NCBI RefSeq assembly: GCF_032854445.1 | Contig: NC_088302.1 | Span: 33,451,979 to 33,515,978 of the forward strand | Direction of reading: 5' to 3' | DNA length: 64,000 nt | Origin: Liolophura sinensis | Lineage: Eukaryota; Mollusca; Polyplacophora; Chitonida; Chitonidae | Part shown: piece after piece, positions 26,045 to 37,130 of the stretch | Layout: every line of letters begins with the position of its first letter | Numbering within the stretch: the first letter of the stretch is position 1 | The notes under the pieces: model-generated | What the model was told of the DNA's origin: nothing | Seen by the model: only the letters and a program-made list of their open reading frames with translations | Databases searched by the model: none | Program-made: the position numbers and the translations under genes

Positions 26045-26229
26045 AAAATGCTTAAAGCACAAACGAAATGAGACAAATTAAACAACGTTGAAATCCACAT
26101 ATCTGGCTATATTTGCGTGCATCTGCTGGATACATGCACAAACTTGTAGTTTACGCTGTGAGGCGAACATAAAATATTCTCTCTGGCTATATACCATACA
26201 ACACGCGGGGCTATTTATTATAGTGGTGT

Positions 26230-26640
26230 GTATATGTATCTTGATGGATAAAATCGTCACGTTGGTTATACGAACAGTTGCAATCAAAACGCAACTGACT
26301 TTTTTTTTATTAACGACTAGCATGCTACACGAATTGATTGAACTAACGCGTTTAGAACATTCCTTCTGTCTTTTCGGCATCATAACTTTTGACTGCTTCT
26401 CTTTGCATGGTTCCGGCCTTATTTAATTTTTTCACTGAAACTGGTCCGGGAATGTGACTGGACATTATGTTACCGGTTGAGAGCCTGAAATGTGATTTTG
26501 ATTACCCTTTGTTTACTGTCTTAGGTCTTTCGTGATTTGTGTTGGACCTTGTTTTGGAAATTGGTCATGCGGTTATTGACGTGGAACGTCCTTTATAGCT
26601 GACGATTGCCATAAGAATATCTGTTATACATGGTGCCAAA
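26230..26640 (+). repeat. Dispersed repeat, long copy 4
   Basis: ttgcaatcaaaacgcaac, ttaacgac, ttcggcatcat, ctgcttctc, then ttgacgtggaacgtcc and gctgacg. Extends the homology with 7440-7935 to several hundred bases. Confidence 0.65.
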
Positions 26641-28430
26641 AGATATGAATTATGCAAACAAAAAGAGGCGACATGTGGCATTCACAAGGGATCTCTGCAG
26701 CTCTATACATATATTAAAATATACTGATATGTCTATTAACATTCATTAAATGCTCAAAATAACATATGTTTTACCACAATGTCGAAACAGTAGAGCTAAA
26801 TGAATTACCTATAACGATCTGCTTATTCATAGCTGCATTGAAAAAGTCATCCAAGCAGTCTATTGATGGACGTGTTTTTTGAGAGGGTAATTTATCAGCA
26901 AGAATGGCTCCACATATAACAATGCTTTTCAGATTCTCCTCGCTCAGTTATTCTCAGTAGGTATTCAGCCAAACCTATTCAGCTAATCAGCCTTGATGGT
27001 AAATTAATTCTTGCTTAAGCAACTTGGTTTCCACTACAGAGGCCTCTGATGCGGATGGTGTTGTCCATTACAAGTAGGCACCGGTCATAGCTCGTCGCGT
27101 CGCCGGACGTCAACGTATTTGGAACAAATCAACTGGCCCCTTCAACCTTATTTCCTGCATCGTCCAAGTCAGCCAACGGTGAAATAATGAGCTAAGGGTC
27201 CTTTCACATTTTGGTCTTTTCTTTAGCTCTTTTGTTTCCCCGTCCCATTGTTTCTGCGATGACAAGAGAGAGCCCAGCGCTTGGTATTCAGGCAGGCAGG
27301 AAATTAAAATCTCAGAGCGCAGAGAACGTTCAAGGCTTACAGACAAGACCAACGTGGAATTGATTGAAAATGTAGCAAGGTAGATCCTAAGTGCCGTGTC
27401 ACTGGGGATTTACTCCTGGGGAAAAATAAACCTAATGACAGTTAATCGGTCATGGAATTTCGGACACTGTGTCCGATAGGAATTAGTGACGATGTTCCTG
27501 AGAACTTACAGAAAACAAGGCGTATGCATACCTGGCGCTCTATACAAGCCATCACGTGCGATGCACGAGATAAACTGTTATGGTTTCAACCTCCAGTTAC
27601 TGTTTATGTATTAGACCATGCAGGGATGGTCGCTTTGAGAGTTGTCCATAACAACAAAAACTTGTCTGAAGTGGATTTGGAAGAGAGCACGTCTGTCTAT
27701 GTGAAATGTTTCCCTTACAATGCACATTTCATGTGAGTACGTCATTTCAGTCGGACGTGTGTATGTATGGTAACTCTAGTAGAAACAACATGGCTGACTA
27801 ATTTAGGTCCCACAACAAATTCACGTCAAAACAAAATGGCCTTTATAGCCATGCACCTTTTTGGTTCAAATGACTGATTTGTGGAGAAAGTGAAAGATGT
27901 GTTTAAAATAACGTGAATCAAAGACTGATATCAAACGTCCAAAGTGTTCACTTGTACGTCTTCTTATGAAACTGGTTTCAAAGAGTTATTTCTATGATAA
28001 ACTTTTATGCTTGTAATGCCATATCTCTATAATGCCTTCTGCATATAACACATACAGTAACCTATAGCTTATATTGTACCTACCCAGCTTCCTATTTATT
28101 GAACATATTCGTCTTTTACAAAAGGAATACTTTATAGAAACGATGACATGCACAGAATGACTTTCAGCTATATATAGTTCCAAGCCAAAGAAATTATACA
28201 ACATACAATGGAATGTATACAGCATGTATATGTTAGATCGTGTGTATCACGCGCATGCGTGATACAGGTATATACACATTCTAGTCAACGCAAAACTCGT
28301 TTCTGGAAGATTTGGGTTTGTAGTGGATAGATGTGATATATGTACATGTACCATGTGACCTAGGTACAGACAAGCCTTCATCAATTCCACACCTTAGGCC
28401 TATTTAATTATTTATTTTTTTTATTAAGTA
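26640..28430. other. Intergenic; one unexplained 95-codon frame
   Basis: A plus-strand frame at 27452-27736 (MEFRTLCPIGISDDV…, ending YNAHFM) has balanced composition, but there is no recognised domain and no splice context. Left uncalled as a gene. Confidence 0.35.
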
Positions 28431-28439
28431 TTTAGCATT

Positions 28440-29040
28440 TAGTATGGGTGCATACGGTTGTATATGCATGGAGGCAGAAAGAACCTTCAGGAATAAGTCG
28501 CGTTTGGATCCATTACAACATCCGGACGTATGTATATGCCATAATGATACATAGTGATGAATACAATAGTGATCTTGGCAATAGCAAGTTTTAGTTTTAG
28601 TAATCGCGTTTGGATTCACTGTGAAGTGGCGTATTCACCATATGGAGATGAATACGGTTTAGATGATGGCAGACTCAACAATTACAAGAAGCGTGTTTAG
28701 ATTCTTAACGAACTTTCGGCGTATTTACCATATCAGGATGAATACGGCTTATAGTTGGACTCTTAGACACTGCGAAGTCGAGCTCGGCGTACTAAACCAT
28801 ATCAGAAAGAATATCCTTATGTACGATGTAAGAGGCTTTTGGATTCATTGCGAACTCTCGGTGTATATGCACCCTATAGCAGGAAGAATAAGATAGTACA
28901 TGATGGGAGACACAAACTTTAGGAATTGCGTTTGGATTCATCATGAACTTTAGGGTTATGTATCATATCAGGATAAATACGGTGATACAGAACGGCAGAA
29001 AGAACCTGTAGGAACTGTGTTTGGTTTCGTTTTATAACTC
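28440..29040. repeat. Degenerate ~90-bp tandem repeat
   Basis: gcgtttggattcat recurs near 28499, 28605, 28692, 28837, 28926 and 29017. Each is followed by aactttcggcgtatt, accatatcagg and atgaatacgg. Old array, about 7 units, badly diverged. Confidence 0.7.
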
Positions 29041-32000
29041 TTGAAGAGTGAAAAAGAAAGCCGTAAATGTAAAACAAAACGAAGGCTGGAAAGTGCGAAC
29101 CAAAACATCGGGTCAACACTGTAACATCAAAATCCAATTTCATCACAATGTTCTTTTGACTTTGCTGAGACACTAGCCTGAGGATATAGAGCGAAGAGAG
29201 GGGGTTGTGTTAGAAAACAACACTTGCTACTTGTCCCAGCATAGTGGGCGTGCCCTCGGAGAAGGCTTACAACTCCGCCAAACTTCTCCTAAAGATTTAA
29301 AAAAAAAACTTCTGGCAAAAGCCTGAGGTAATATCATCTGGGGTTTGAAACGTCAACAAAGTGGCGGCGAATCGCGCATTGTCTTTTTATCGTCGGTAAC
29401 AGATAGACTTGACATGGCAGACCGACTACACGCTGAAAGCTTTTGCTCAAGATGCACGCTTGCCCAGCAAATTGGCTTCCGGAGTACGCGAGAAAATCAG
29501 CACTTTGGTAGCCATTACTCAGCAGGTCTCTGATGTTATTCCAGCGCTTCGGGGCGAATCCTGTTCCTAACCGTAGACGTCTTAAGTGCTAAAGATCATC
29601 ATCTACTTGGGAGTTGGTGCGCTGTGTTTCCCCTAGAAACTCTTAACAACATCAGTATACGGCAACTCAAACATTAACACTTTCCGTCCGTTCCCGCCCC
29701 AAAGTGACTGCATCATGCAACGTACCGACCATGTTGAAGAAAGCCATTAAAGAGTTCGACAAAGTCTAATAACTTTACGGTTTAGGTATTTTCAAATTTG
29801 TGCGCTCTTAAATTGTACAGATTTAGACTATAATGTCTCACATGCACCAAGAAAGTATTTTATATATAATATCTGAACTCGCACGCAGTGTCCAAAGGCA
29901 AGTGAAATGAGCTTTCAGATTATCCGACTTGCCTATATGTGCACAAAACTGCTGAAGGCTTCTCGTTGCGTGAATCCGTTATAATTTGTACTTAATTAGT
30001 TCTTTTCTGGTTTTTGCAGCGTTGTTTTTTAATTTGGTCTTTCGAACATTGACCCAGAACGTCGATTTTGGTTGACACCTGCAATCAGAATGTCTTGTTT
30101 CAATGCCTAGATTCAAATATCTTTTGTCGTTTATGTCCTCATCTAAAATGTTTAAATACAAAATGGTATAAAATTGTTTTTCTCTGATGCAAAAATGTAT
30201 CAATCATAGTTGCTATATACGTTCTGGTAATCGTTATCTGTAAACAATTTTCCATAAAAATTACTCGGCAAGCAGACATGCCTAAGTGCTTTTAGCTGAA
30301 TTGTCGTGTTCCTATACAGAATAATTCGGCTGACAAAGGGTTAACACACTCCACAACGTACTGTCTCTAAATTATAACCTCGTGTCGAACTCCAGCCCCG
30401 GGCAATGGAGACATTTGTGGCAGCCGGGAAGCATTAAAGAGCTGCTCTGTGAACAAACACGGAATTGTCTCCACAGGAAAAAAATCACCTAAGGAAAACA
30501 GCATCGAGATTTATTAGGTTTCAGTGTTTTAAAATTACAGTAATATTAGAGTATAACAGAGGGAATAGTGTGAACAAGGACAGAGTGCCTTTCTACAAAG
30601 AGTCTGGAAGCCTTAATAGTCTGTATTAGCCATGCAGACCCAAATAGCGGCACACTCAGTGCATAGATGGGAAGATCAACAGCAGGCAATGTGGACATCG
30701 GCTGATTTAGCCAGGAAGAAACAGAGAGTCAGAAACTTAATGGACACATCAGAAAATTATTTCGAAAACGGCTGAACAACAGTTAAAAGTGTAATAAATG
30801 AATGACCATGGTTTCCGCCATGTTAGCAATATCTCAGCCCGACTATAAACTAGGGGCGTCTTATCTGATACTTATAAAGGATGCTCATCCAGGATGGTAG
30901 TAGTCCGAAAATAAATTTACAGATTTACGCCATTACTAAAAAAGACACACACCAAATTCGTTTCCACGATGGTATTTAACAAACATCTATTTATGCTAGC
31001 CAGCGATAGACCAAAATTAGGAAGTGATATTATTTGGAATTGGAAGAAATGACATTGAATTTCAGGTTGTACATACAGGACCAATTCCATCCGGTGATTT
31101 CTTTTTTATTTCTGTAAAAAATTAAGAACGTCAGTGATAAGGTGTGTACTTACAGTTTCAGGAGTTAAAATTTCTTACAGATTTGTCTTAACATACATAA
31201 AGCGGTATTCAGGTTCATGGATAGAATTTACACCGAAGGAGCGATATTGTCATCAGATATCATTTAGAGCTCACGCCTGCAAGGAACTGTAACAAATTTC
31301 ATTATACATGTATACATTAATTATTACGTCTTTGTAATTTATCTCTTATATGTGGATTCCAAATTATGAATATAAATCGTGTTTCAAACTTTGGCCTAGA
31401 TCAAAATTAAAATTCGGGGAATAGACATGGTGTTGCCTTATAATTGACCTTGTGACACTAAAGAACATCTCAAACAACGGTGTAACTATCCTTGATCTTT
31501 CCCCAGAGGCTTTCTGGTCAACACCGCCATCGGCTAACTAGAACACGATAACTATCTTACACGTGAGTCGAGAGACACACCGAGGCACAACACCAAATGT
31601 GCTGATAACGATGGATCTAAAAACAAAACCGAATTGTGGAGTTTTCCTTGAAGGCCCTTTAAATAACCCCTTGTGAAGAGAAAGGGGTATCACGGCATGT
31701 TCCCGTGCACGGTTTTATTTTCATTGATGTTTATCGTACTTCTCCTACAAGACCAACCGATACTTAGTATCACGGAATTAAGAGCACCAAGAATGTCAGA
31801 GATTACACAGAAATCCTCAGATTAATCAGTCCATAAATTCAATAAAAATTTAAAATCATTTCTGTATCAAATGCTCATCTAATAGGCCATGTAGATACGT
31901 TTTATAAAGTTACTGAACTATGTTGCCTTAATTGTCCCAATATTCAGTTTGTCATTAAGCTGTAACTTCACCAGGCTACATGATGGAAAACCTTTCAAAA

Positions 32001-32470
32001 GGCGACCCTATAAGAAGTTAATACAATGTACTTTTTTTTTTATCATGAAGCGTGATTTCAAGTTTTCAGGCATATTTCTACGAAGAGGAAAAGTTATATT
32101 TGATCCCTGGCAGACAGGTGAACATAAAGCGTTCTAAAATAATTTCTTGCTGAATGCAACTTTGAAGACAGTTTATGAAAATTGACTACAAGACCTTCAA
32201 ACGCGAACTTTTTTAAGAAGGGTTTTGATACAACATTGCCTATAAAAAGAGCAAAAGTTGTTCTCCGTGTAAACCGGAATGGGGTCACCACTTTGGACAG
32301 ACGACGACGTCAGATGCATGAACTGAAGGGTTTGTTTTAGAGACGCAGTATACTCCAGTCCCGGCTATCTTTTGTCATGGAAATATCGAATCGCCTGGGC
32401 ATTAAGTAGAAGGAGACGTTGACTATACAGTGCTGGTAGTGTTACCCCCGTCTAACGCCCGACCAAGAAC
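29040..32470. other. Intergenic, balanced patches, no gene seen
   Basis: 29230-29760 and 30360-30480 are GC-balanced and repeat-free. 30040-30115 is a dispersed-repeat copy (acccagaacgtcg, gtcttgtttc). The rest is AT-rich and, near the right edge, probably 3' UTR of the exon at 32475. Confidence 0.4.
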
Positions 32471-32474
32471 CCAG

Positions 32475-32645
32475 TTATTGTTCTAAGTAGAAGTCAGACA
32501 TTCCAAAGATGTCTGCCACTTGGCCCGCCGCCGTGTTGGTGTTGTTCAGTCGTATCAGGTATACCACGTTATCTCCGGCCCGGAATCGCTCCGATAACAG
32601 GAGATTTAGCTCACGGATTCTTCTAAACAGCCCAGAGTACCTCCT
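32475..32645 (-). CDS. Orphan terminal coding exon, gene unidentified
   Basis: A good acceptor (gattttctacacag) opens exactly onto 56 codons and a TAA at 32475-32477. The peptide begins RRYSGLFRRIRELNLLLSER, continues GDNVVYLIRLNNTN and ends IFGMSDFYLEQ. It is amphipathic, balanced in composition and GC-rich against AT-rich flanks, which chance frames here are not. It lies on the SCAPER strand 4.4 kb past the SCAPER stop. It may be the last exon of a separate gene whose earlier exons I could not find, or an alternative SCAPER 3' exon. I do not recognise the family. Confidence 0.5.
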   Translation of the reverse strand, partial: RRYSGLFRRIRELNLLLSERFRAGDNVVYLIRLNNTNTAAGQVADIFGMSDFYLEQ

Positions 32646-32649
32646 CTGT

Positions 32650-35600
32650 GTAGAAAATCTTTTGAGAAAATAAAGATCATAGCGTCACAGAAATGTCACA
32701 CGTCCGTATCAGTGACATAACCGATCCAGCTGGGGTGTTCAGCGGAGCGATATTAATTCTGCCCAAGCAATTTAGGCTGTTTACCTACAAACAGGTTGAT
32801 TCTTCATGGGTTAAATGTTTTATGCCTGATTGAATACGCAGTTCGCTCCTGGTGGCAATAATTTAGACATACACTCTTTTACAATGTACCATATTATATC
32901 AATGCTTTCTGTGTTACTTTCCCGTAGCCTAATAATACTTCGACGGTTATAATTTTAAAAATGACTTTTCAACACGTTAAAAAGCAATGTACAAGGAAGA
33001 ATTCTGCTATTATCTACCACAATATACGATTCGTGAAATCCGTGCCAACGTATATGTTCTGCTATTATTTAGCTGGCTGAGTCACATTCACGGCTGATGA
33101 TTGGTAACATGGGTTTCTTGTTTCTTTCTAAATGAAAGTAAATGAACTCCAAAAGAAACCTTGAATTTAACTGGAGCCATTTCCTCGTGTTCGGACCAAT
33201 GTAATGATTGGAACTATACTAATTTTTGTACCATAAAATTAGCCATATCACATATGTTCGGCTCTTGAAAAATATAAATTCAATAAAAACGTTCATCGAT
33301 TTTCCTTTTTTCTCTACTTTAGGGCAGAGAACATGGTGTGGTCAAACACTTATCTACGTCGGGATTTTGCATTAGACATTATCTTGCAGTTATCTTCAAC
33401 CCAATGGAAACTTAAGTGGTTAGTAATTTAATGTAGCATTGCCAAATTGTTAAAATGCAAAACATATGGCAGGATTTAACCGTCGTTAACGCTTTACACT
33501 TTGTATTCAGTATTTGACACCTGCAGCATTTAGTTTTCGCTTGCTGATATAAATCTGCTGTTCTTTCAGTGTTTTTCCCCATAGGATCATCAGAATTAAA
33601 TTTCAATGATGAATATATAATTGCACATGGGGAAATCAAACATGTTGGTATAGACGAGCGGATTGGTGAGTTAATGGCAATGGAATTTATCCCTGCTTTG
33701 AGGTGCCCAGCTTGGCTATATATGTGTTATAGCACCAGGCGTCTTGGAGGTGATCGCAACATCCGGATACTATCGACATGAACATCGGAGGGGTAACTCC
33801 TCGCTGTTTATTTACAAAAATAACACAACTGAAGTTGATTTCACATCTTAAATTTCTTCTGGTATAACCGAGTCTCCAGAGAGTCACGTACTACAGTGCA
33901 TTCCACACGCCCTTGCCGTGACAGGCAACGGGTTCAACTCACGGGTGGAGAGCAAGGACAAATATTCTTGGGGCAAGACAATAAACTTGATGTGTCCATT
34001 TAGACCCAGTCTGCAAAAGCCGTCTGTATAATTGAAAGAATGAATGAATAATTTTGGCTGAATACCACATCGGCTATATTTCAGCTATTTAGTGGCGAGT
34101 AAATGAAGGAAGCATTAAAATAAAGGCGATTTAATGCATAACGTTTGAAAACTGACAAATCAAATAAAAGTATATCTCTTACGCAATATATCGTTTATAC
34201 AATAACTGATTCTCCCACAATACGCTTTACATATGAGTTTGTAGATTAAGTTGTAAGGTCTTATTCTAGAAGAAAACTATAAACTAATGTTTGAAAGAGA
34301 TGTGTTTCTAGACAAGAGAAAGAGTTCAACTCTTCGCTCTTTCTCTCGTACAAGAGCTGGCAGAATTGTACTCAGGACAGACGATTTCGTTCCCACATGT
34401 TATATGTGTGTAAGATAAAACCGACATCTTTCGTCGCAAAAATATTTCCATCTGGCGAGCCATGACGAAGATTTTTGGAAGAATGGTATCATACCGAAAC
34501 TTTGACGATCCAAGGACAACGAGGACTGGAATGTAAAGGAACTTTGGCAAAGTTTCGCATTCTTTTGAGAACTGCAGAGAAAGGTGTCGCCTTACCCTAA
34601 GTATTGTCCTCCTTGATCCCTGGTGAGCGTAGCCAAGGCTATTGTCCACAGGCCGGACAATTCCAAAAACTACCGAAGTTGTTTACAATGAAAACAAGTC
34701 CTGCGCCAAAGACATGTTGTGTTGTAGTCTTCCTGGGAACAGTCCAGTTTTGTCCGGACATAGTGACCAAGTGGGCTTGCACACGTCTTCAATATATACA
34801 TAACCACGGGCATAAGCCGAGAGATTGACCTAAGGACAAAAATAACGCAGGCAGATGTCCAAAAATTCAGAGGACCTCTGTAAAATAAGGGTCAAAAAGT
34901 ATTGTTTTCTTTCCCAAGCTCGTGGGACCGTTTCTTTTTTTTCTGCAAATTTATAAAGCAGGACCCGTTTTCAGGAAACTTCTTTAAGTGTCTGGCTTAA
35001 GGAAATATGCTTTCCCATCTTTACCACACTTCAGCATCGTTTAACTTTCCGCTAGAATCTAAACAGTGAATCCATGCATATTACTAAGTATCACTAAATT
35101 TTACTGCAGACATCAGACTTGCCAACCTGCTCTAAACAAACAAATTAAAGTGGGTAAATTACACAAACACGCACAGCTGACAGCATTTCGATATGAGTAT
35201 GTTTATATTTGAACAAACTTACAAAAGCTCGGTGGACCCTGATGAGACCACAAACACAAACGCCAAAGAGAAAACACACCGAGCAGGTGATAGTACAGAC
35301 AGCAGCTAATAAATAGAAGCTAACAATACTGAATATTTACAAGCTCTTAACATGTGGCAATAGGTAGGATTTATACCAACATGGACAATATTTACATACA
35401 CCAAGACATATATCATCATATCAAGCAGGTACACCAAAGTTGATGACCTTTTACTTCACACACACACACGCGAACACACAATATATTAAATCTTTTACAG
35501 ACAAATAAAAGCTGAAAAACACCCCCATGACTTTCCAGCCTTTTGTTCACTAAAACTTAAACTGTTTCTCACTGACACCAGAATTGGCACATATTATACA

Positions 35601-36000
35601 CAAGTGGACACCAAAGCTTTAATGCTTCTGGAAATACATGTAGGTCTTTATGGAAAAAAACTCTTAAAGAATCAGTAGAACCTCTAAAATTTAATCAAAA
35701 ATGTTTTACCTATTTGTTGCATCACGTCTTCCTCTAATCTTCCAGCAACACGACCCCTTAACCAATTTAACAACCAGTATAGTCTACAGTACAGGGATTT
35801 TCTGACACAAATCTCTAAGACCTATCCTATGACATTACACACGTCATTGCATCATACAACGTGATTCAAAATACACAAAACAACATCTGCAAAATAGCTT
35901 ATACTTTAGCACACGATTAGTGTATGCCGATATTACCTTTTGCACTTCAAATAACCACTAACGTATACCTTATTACACTTTCTGTCAAGTGTACTTTACA
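32650..36000. other. Intergenic between orphan exon and SCAPER 3' end
   Basis: Should hold upstream exons of the orphan exon if it is a separate gene. The best but weak candidates are minus-strand frames at 34326-34649 (with a cctttctctgcag acceptor at about 34573) and 34660-34840. A B-box-like gggttcaactc lies at 33931-33941. 35100-36000 is AC-rich on the plus strand, with a short CA run at 35458. Confidence 0.4.
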
Positions 36001-36027
36001 TTACACTTAAAACTTTTGACAAGTGTA

Positions 36028-36033
36028 TTTTAT
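36028..36033 (-). promoter_or_regulatory. SCAPER: Candidate polyadenylation signal AATAAA
   Basis: This is the first AATAAA on the SCAPER strand after the stop, followed by a GT-containing stretch (AAGTGTAATGTAAAG). It is a common hexamer in AT-rich DNA, so this is only a candidate. Confidence 0.3.
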
Positions 36034-36649
36034 TACATGTGCATGTATTCACCCAGTGTACTTTATCACACTCTTCAATATTTACCCTAAATACATGTAC
36101 CAATGGAGAAGCTCTTTCTTCACAAAGAATATTTTGATACATGTAACTTTTACAGGAGGGTAACAATGGTTAAAATCCTTAAACTGTACACATAACAGTG
36201 AATCAACAACAACCTTTAACAGGAGTCTAAGGTAAACACCAGTAACAATGGGCTGAGAACAGCAACAGTACAGCATCAAAGCACCCCTTACCTGGTCACA
36301 TTATTTTACAAGTCTTGTAATATTCTTCTTAAAAATAAAAGTGGACATTTCAATGGTTAGAAATAAATTGGTAATTGTTTGTGTGAGATCTTCTGTCTTG
36401 TCATATGATGAATATAAGATTCCTCACATCATACAGAAATGTATATAGATGTATATCATGTATCATATATTTGATACTTTCTATTCTGAATGAAACCAGT
36501 CAAAGTAACTCATTTAAAGTTGAAAAGTGTGATTGCTCTTTGAATCTCTGATTATAAAAATACTAGCCTTCAAGACAAGTTGCCATCTTGTACAGTATAT
36601 TCTCCCACAGCTAGTGCTTATGGCGCGGTCTATGCTGTAAATGTTTAAG

Positions 36650-36990
36650 TGTGCCAGATGCCCTGTGCTCCTATAGGGCTTCAGCATATCATAGGCCTGG
36701 TGCTCCTATAGGACCAACATATCACAGGCCCTGTGCTTCCATAGGACTTCAGCGAATAACAGGCCATGTGCTCCCTCGGCTGGAGTGTGTCAGAGGTCCT
36801 GTGCTTCACGTCTGGATTATGCCATGGGTCATCTGCTCCCACGTGTCACAGGAACTTAGTTCCCATGGCTGCAAATGTTTTCACAGCTCCATGGCTCCCA
36901 TGTGTCAGAGGAACAGGACTTCCATGTCTGCACTGTCATAGGAATGATGCTCCCATGCCCAAGGCAAGTATGTGTCACAGGAGCCATGCA
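36650..36990. repeat. Degenerate ~33-bp tandem repeat in SCAPER 3' UTR
   Basis: Recurring words are 'catatcacagg', 'ccctgtgctcc', 'ataggactt', 'gtgtcagagg' and 'gctcccatg'. The clearest starts are at 36685, 36718, 36754, 36786 and 36819, spaced 32-36 bp. An apparent 96-codon plus-strand frame here is a by-product of the repeat. The array is old and diverged. Confidence 0.55.
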
Positions 36991-37014
36991 TTAAGTTTGT
37001 CACATGTCTACAAC

Positions 37015-37130
37015 TTATGGTGGTGTGTCCTGTGCATTGAAGTAGGCTTGAGCAGCATTCCACTGGTCCATGGGGAATCTAGTAGACAGCAGCATTCTCT
37101 GCTCCCCCATATCACGGCCTTTCTCCTTCT
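37015..37130 (-). CDS. SCAPER: SCAPER terminal coding exon and stop
   Basis: The acceptor is tgttttacag. It encodes residues 417-454, including RDMGEQRMLLSTRFPMDQW and ending AYFNAQDTPP, then TAA at 37015-37017. A final 'RFP...W..A' motif just before the stop fits the known end of SCAPER, so the gene ends here and is not truncated. Confidence 0.9.

Larger units (their letters stand above)
36010..37014 (-). other. SCAPER: Putative SCAPER 3' UTR
   Basis: The transcribed strand downstream of the stop has no further coding signal. The nearest canonical AATAAA on the minus strand is at 36028-36033, giving a UTR of about 1 kb. The first 350 bases contain a degenerate tandem repeat. The 3' end is inferred only; later sites (ATTAAA near 35617 and 35690) are possible. 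Confidence 0.4.

Noticed and set aside
27452-27736. 95-codon plus-strand gene
   Set aside because: Reasonable composition but no domain I recognise, no splice context and no neighbouring exons. Noted only as unexplained.
34326-34840. Upstream exons of the orphan gene
   Set aside because: An acceptor-like site is present near 34573, but all three frames are open over parts of the stretch, so no reading could be preferred.
1-36000. Islet exons in the desert
   Set aside because: I looked for LIM-type Cys/His spacing and a homeodomain helix 3 on both strands and saw none.
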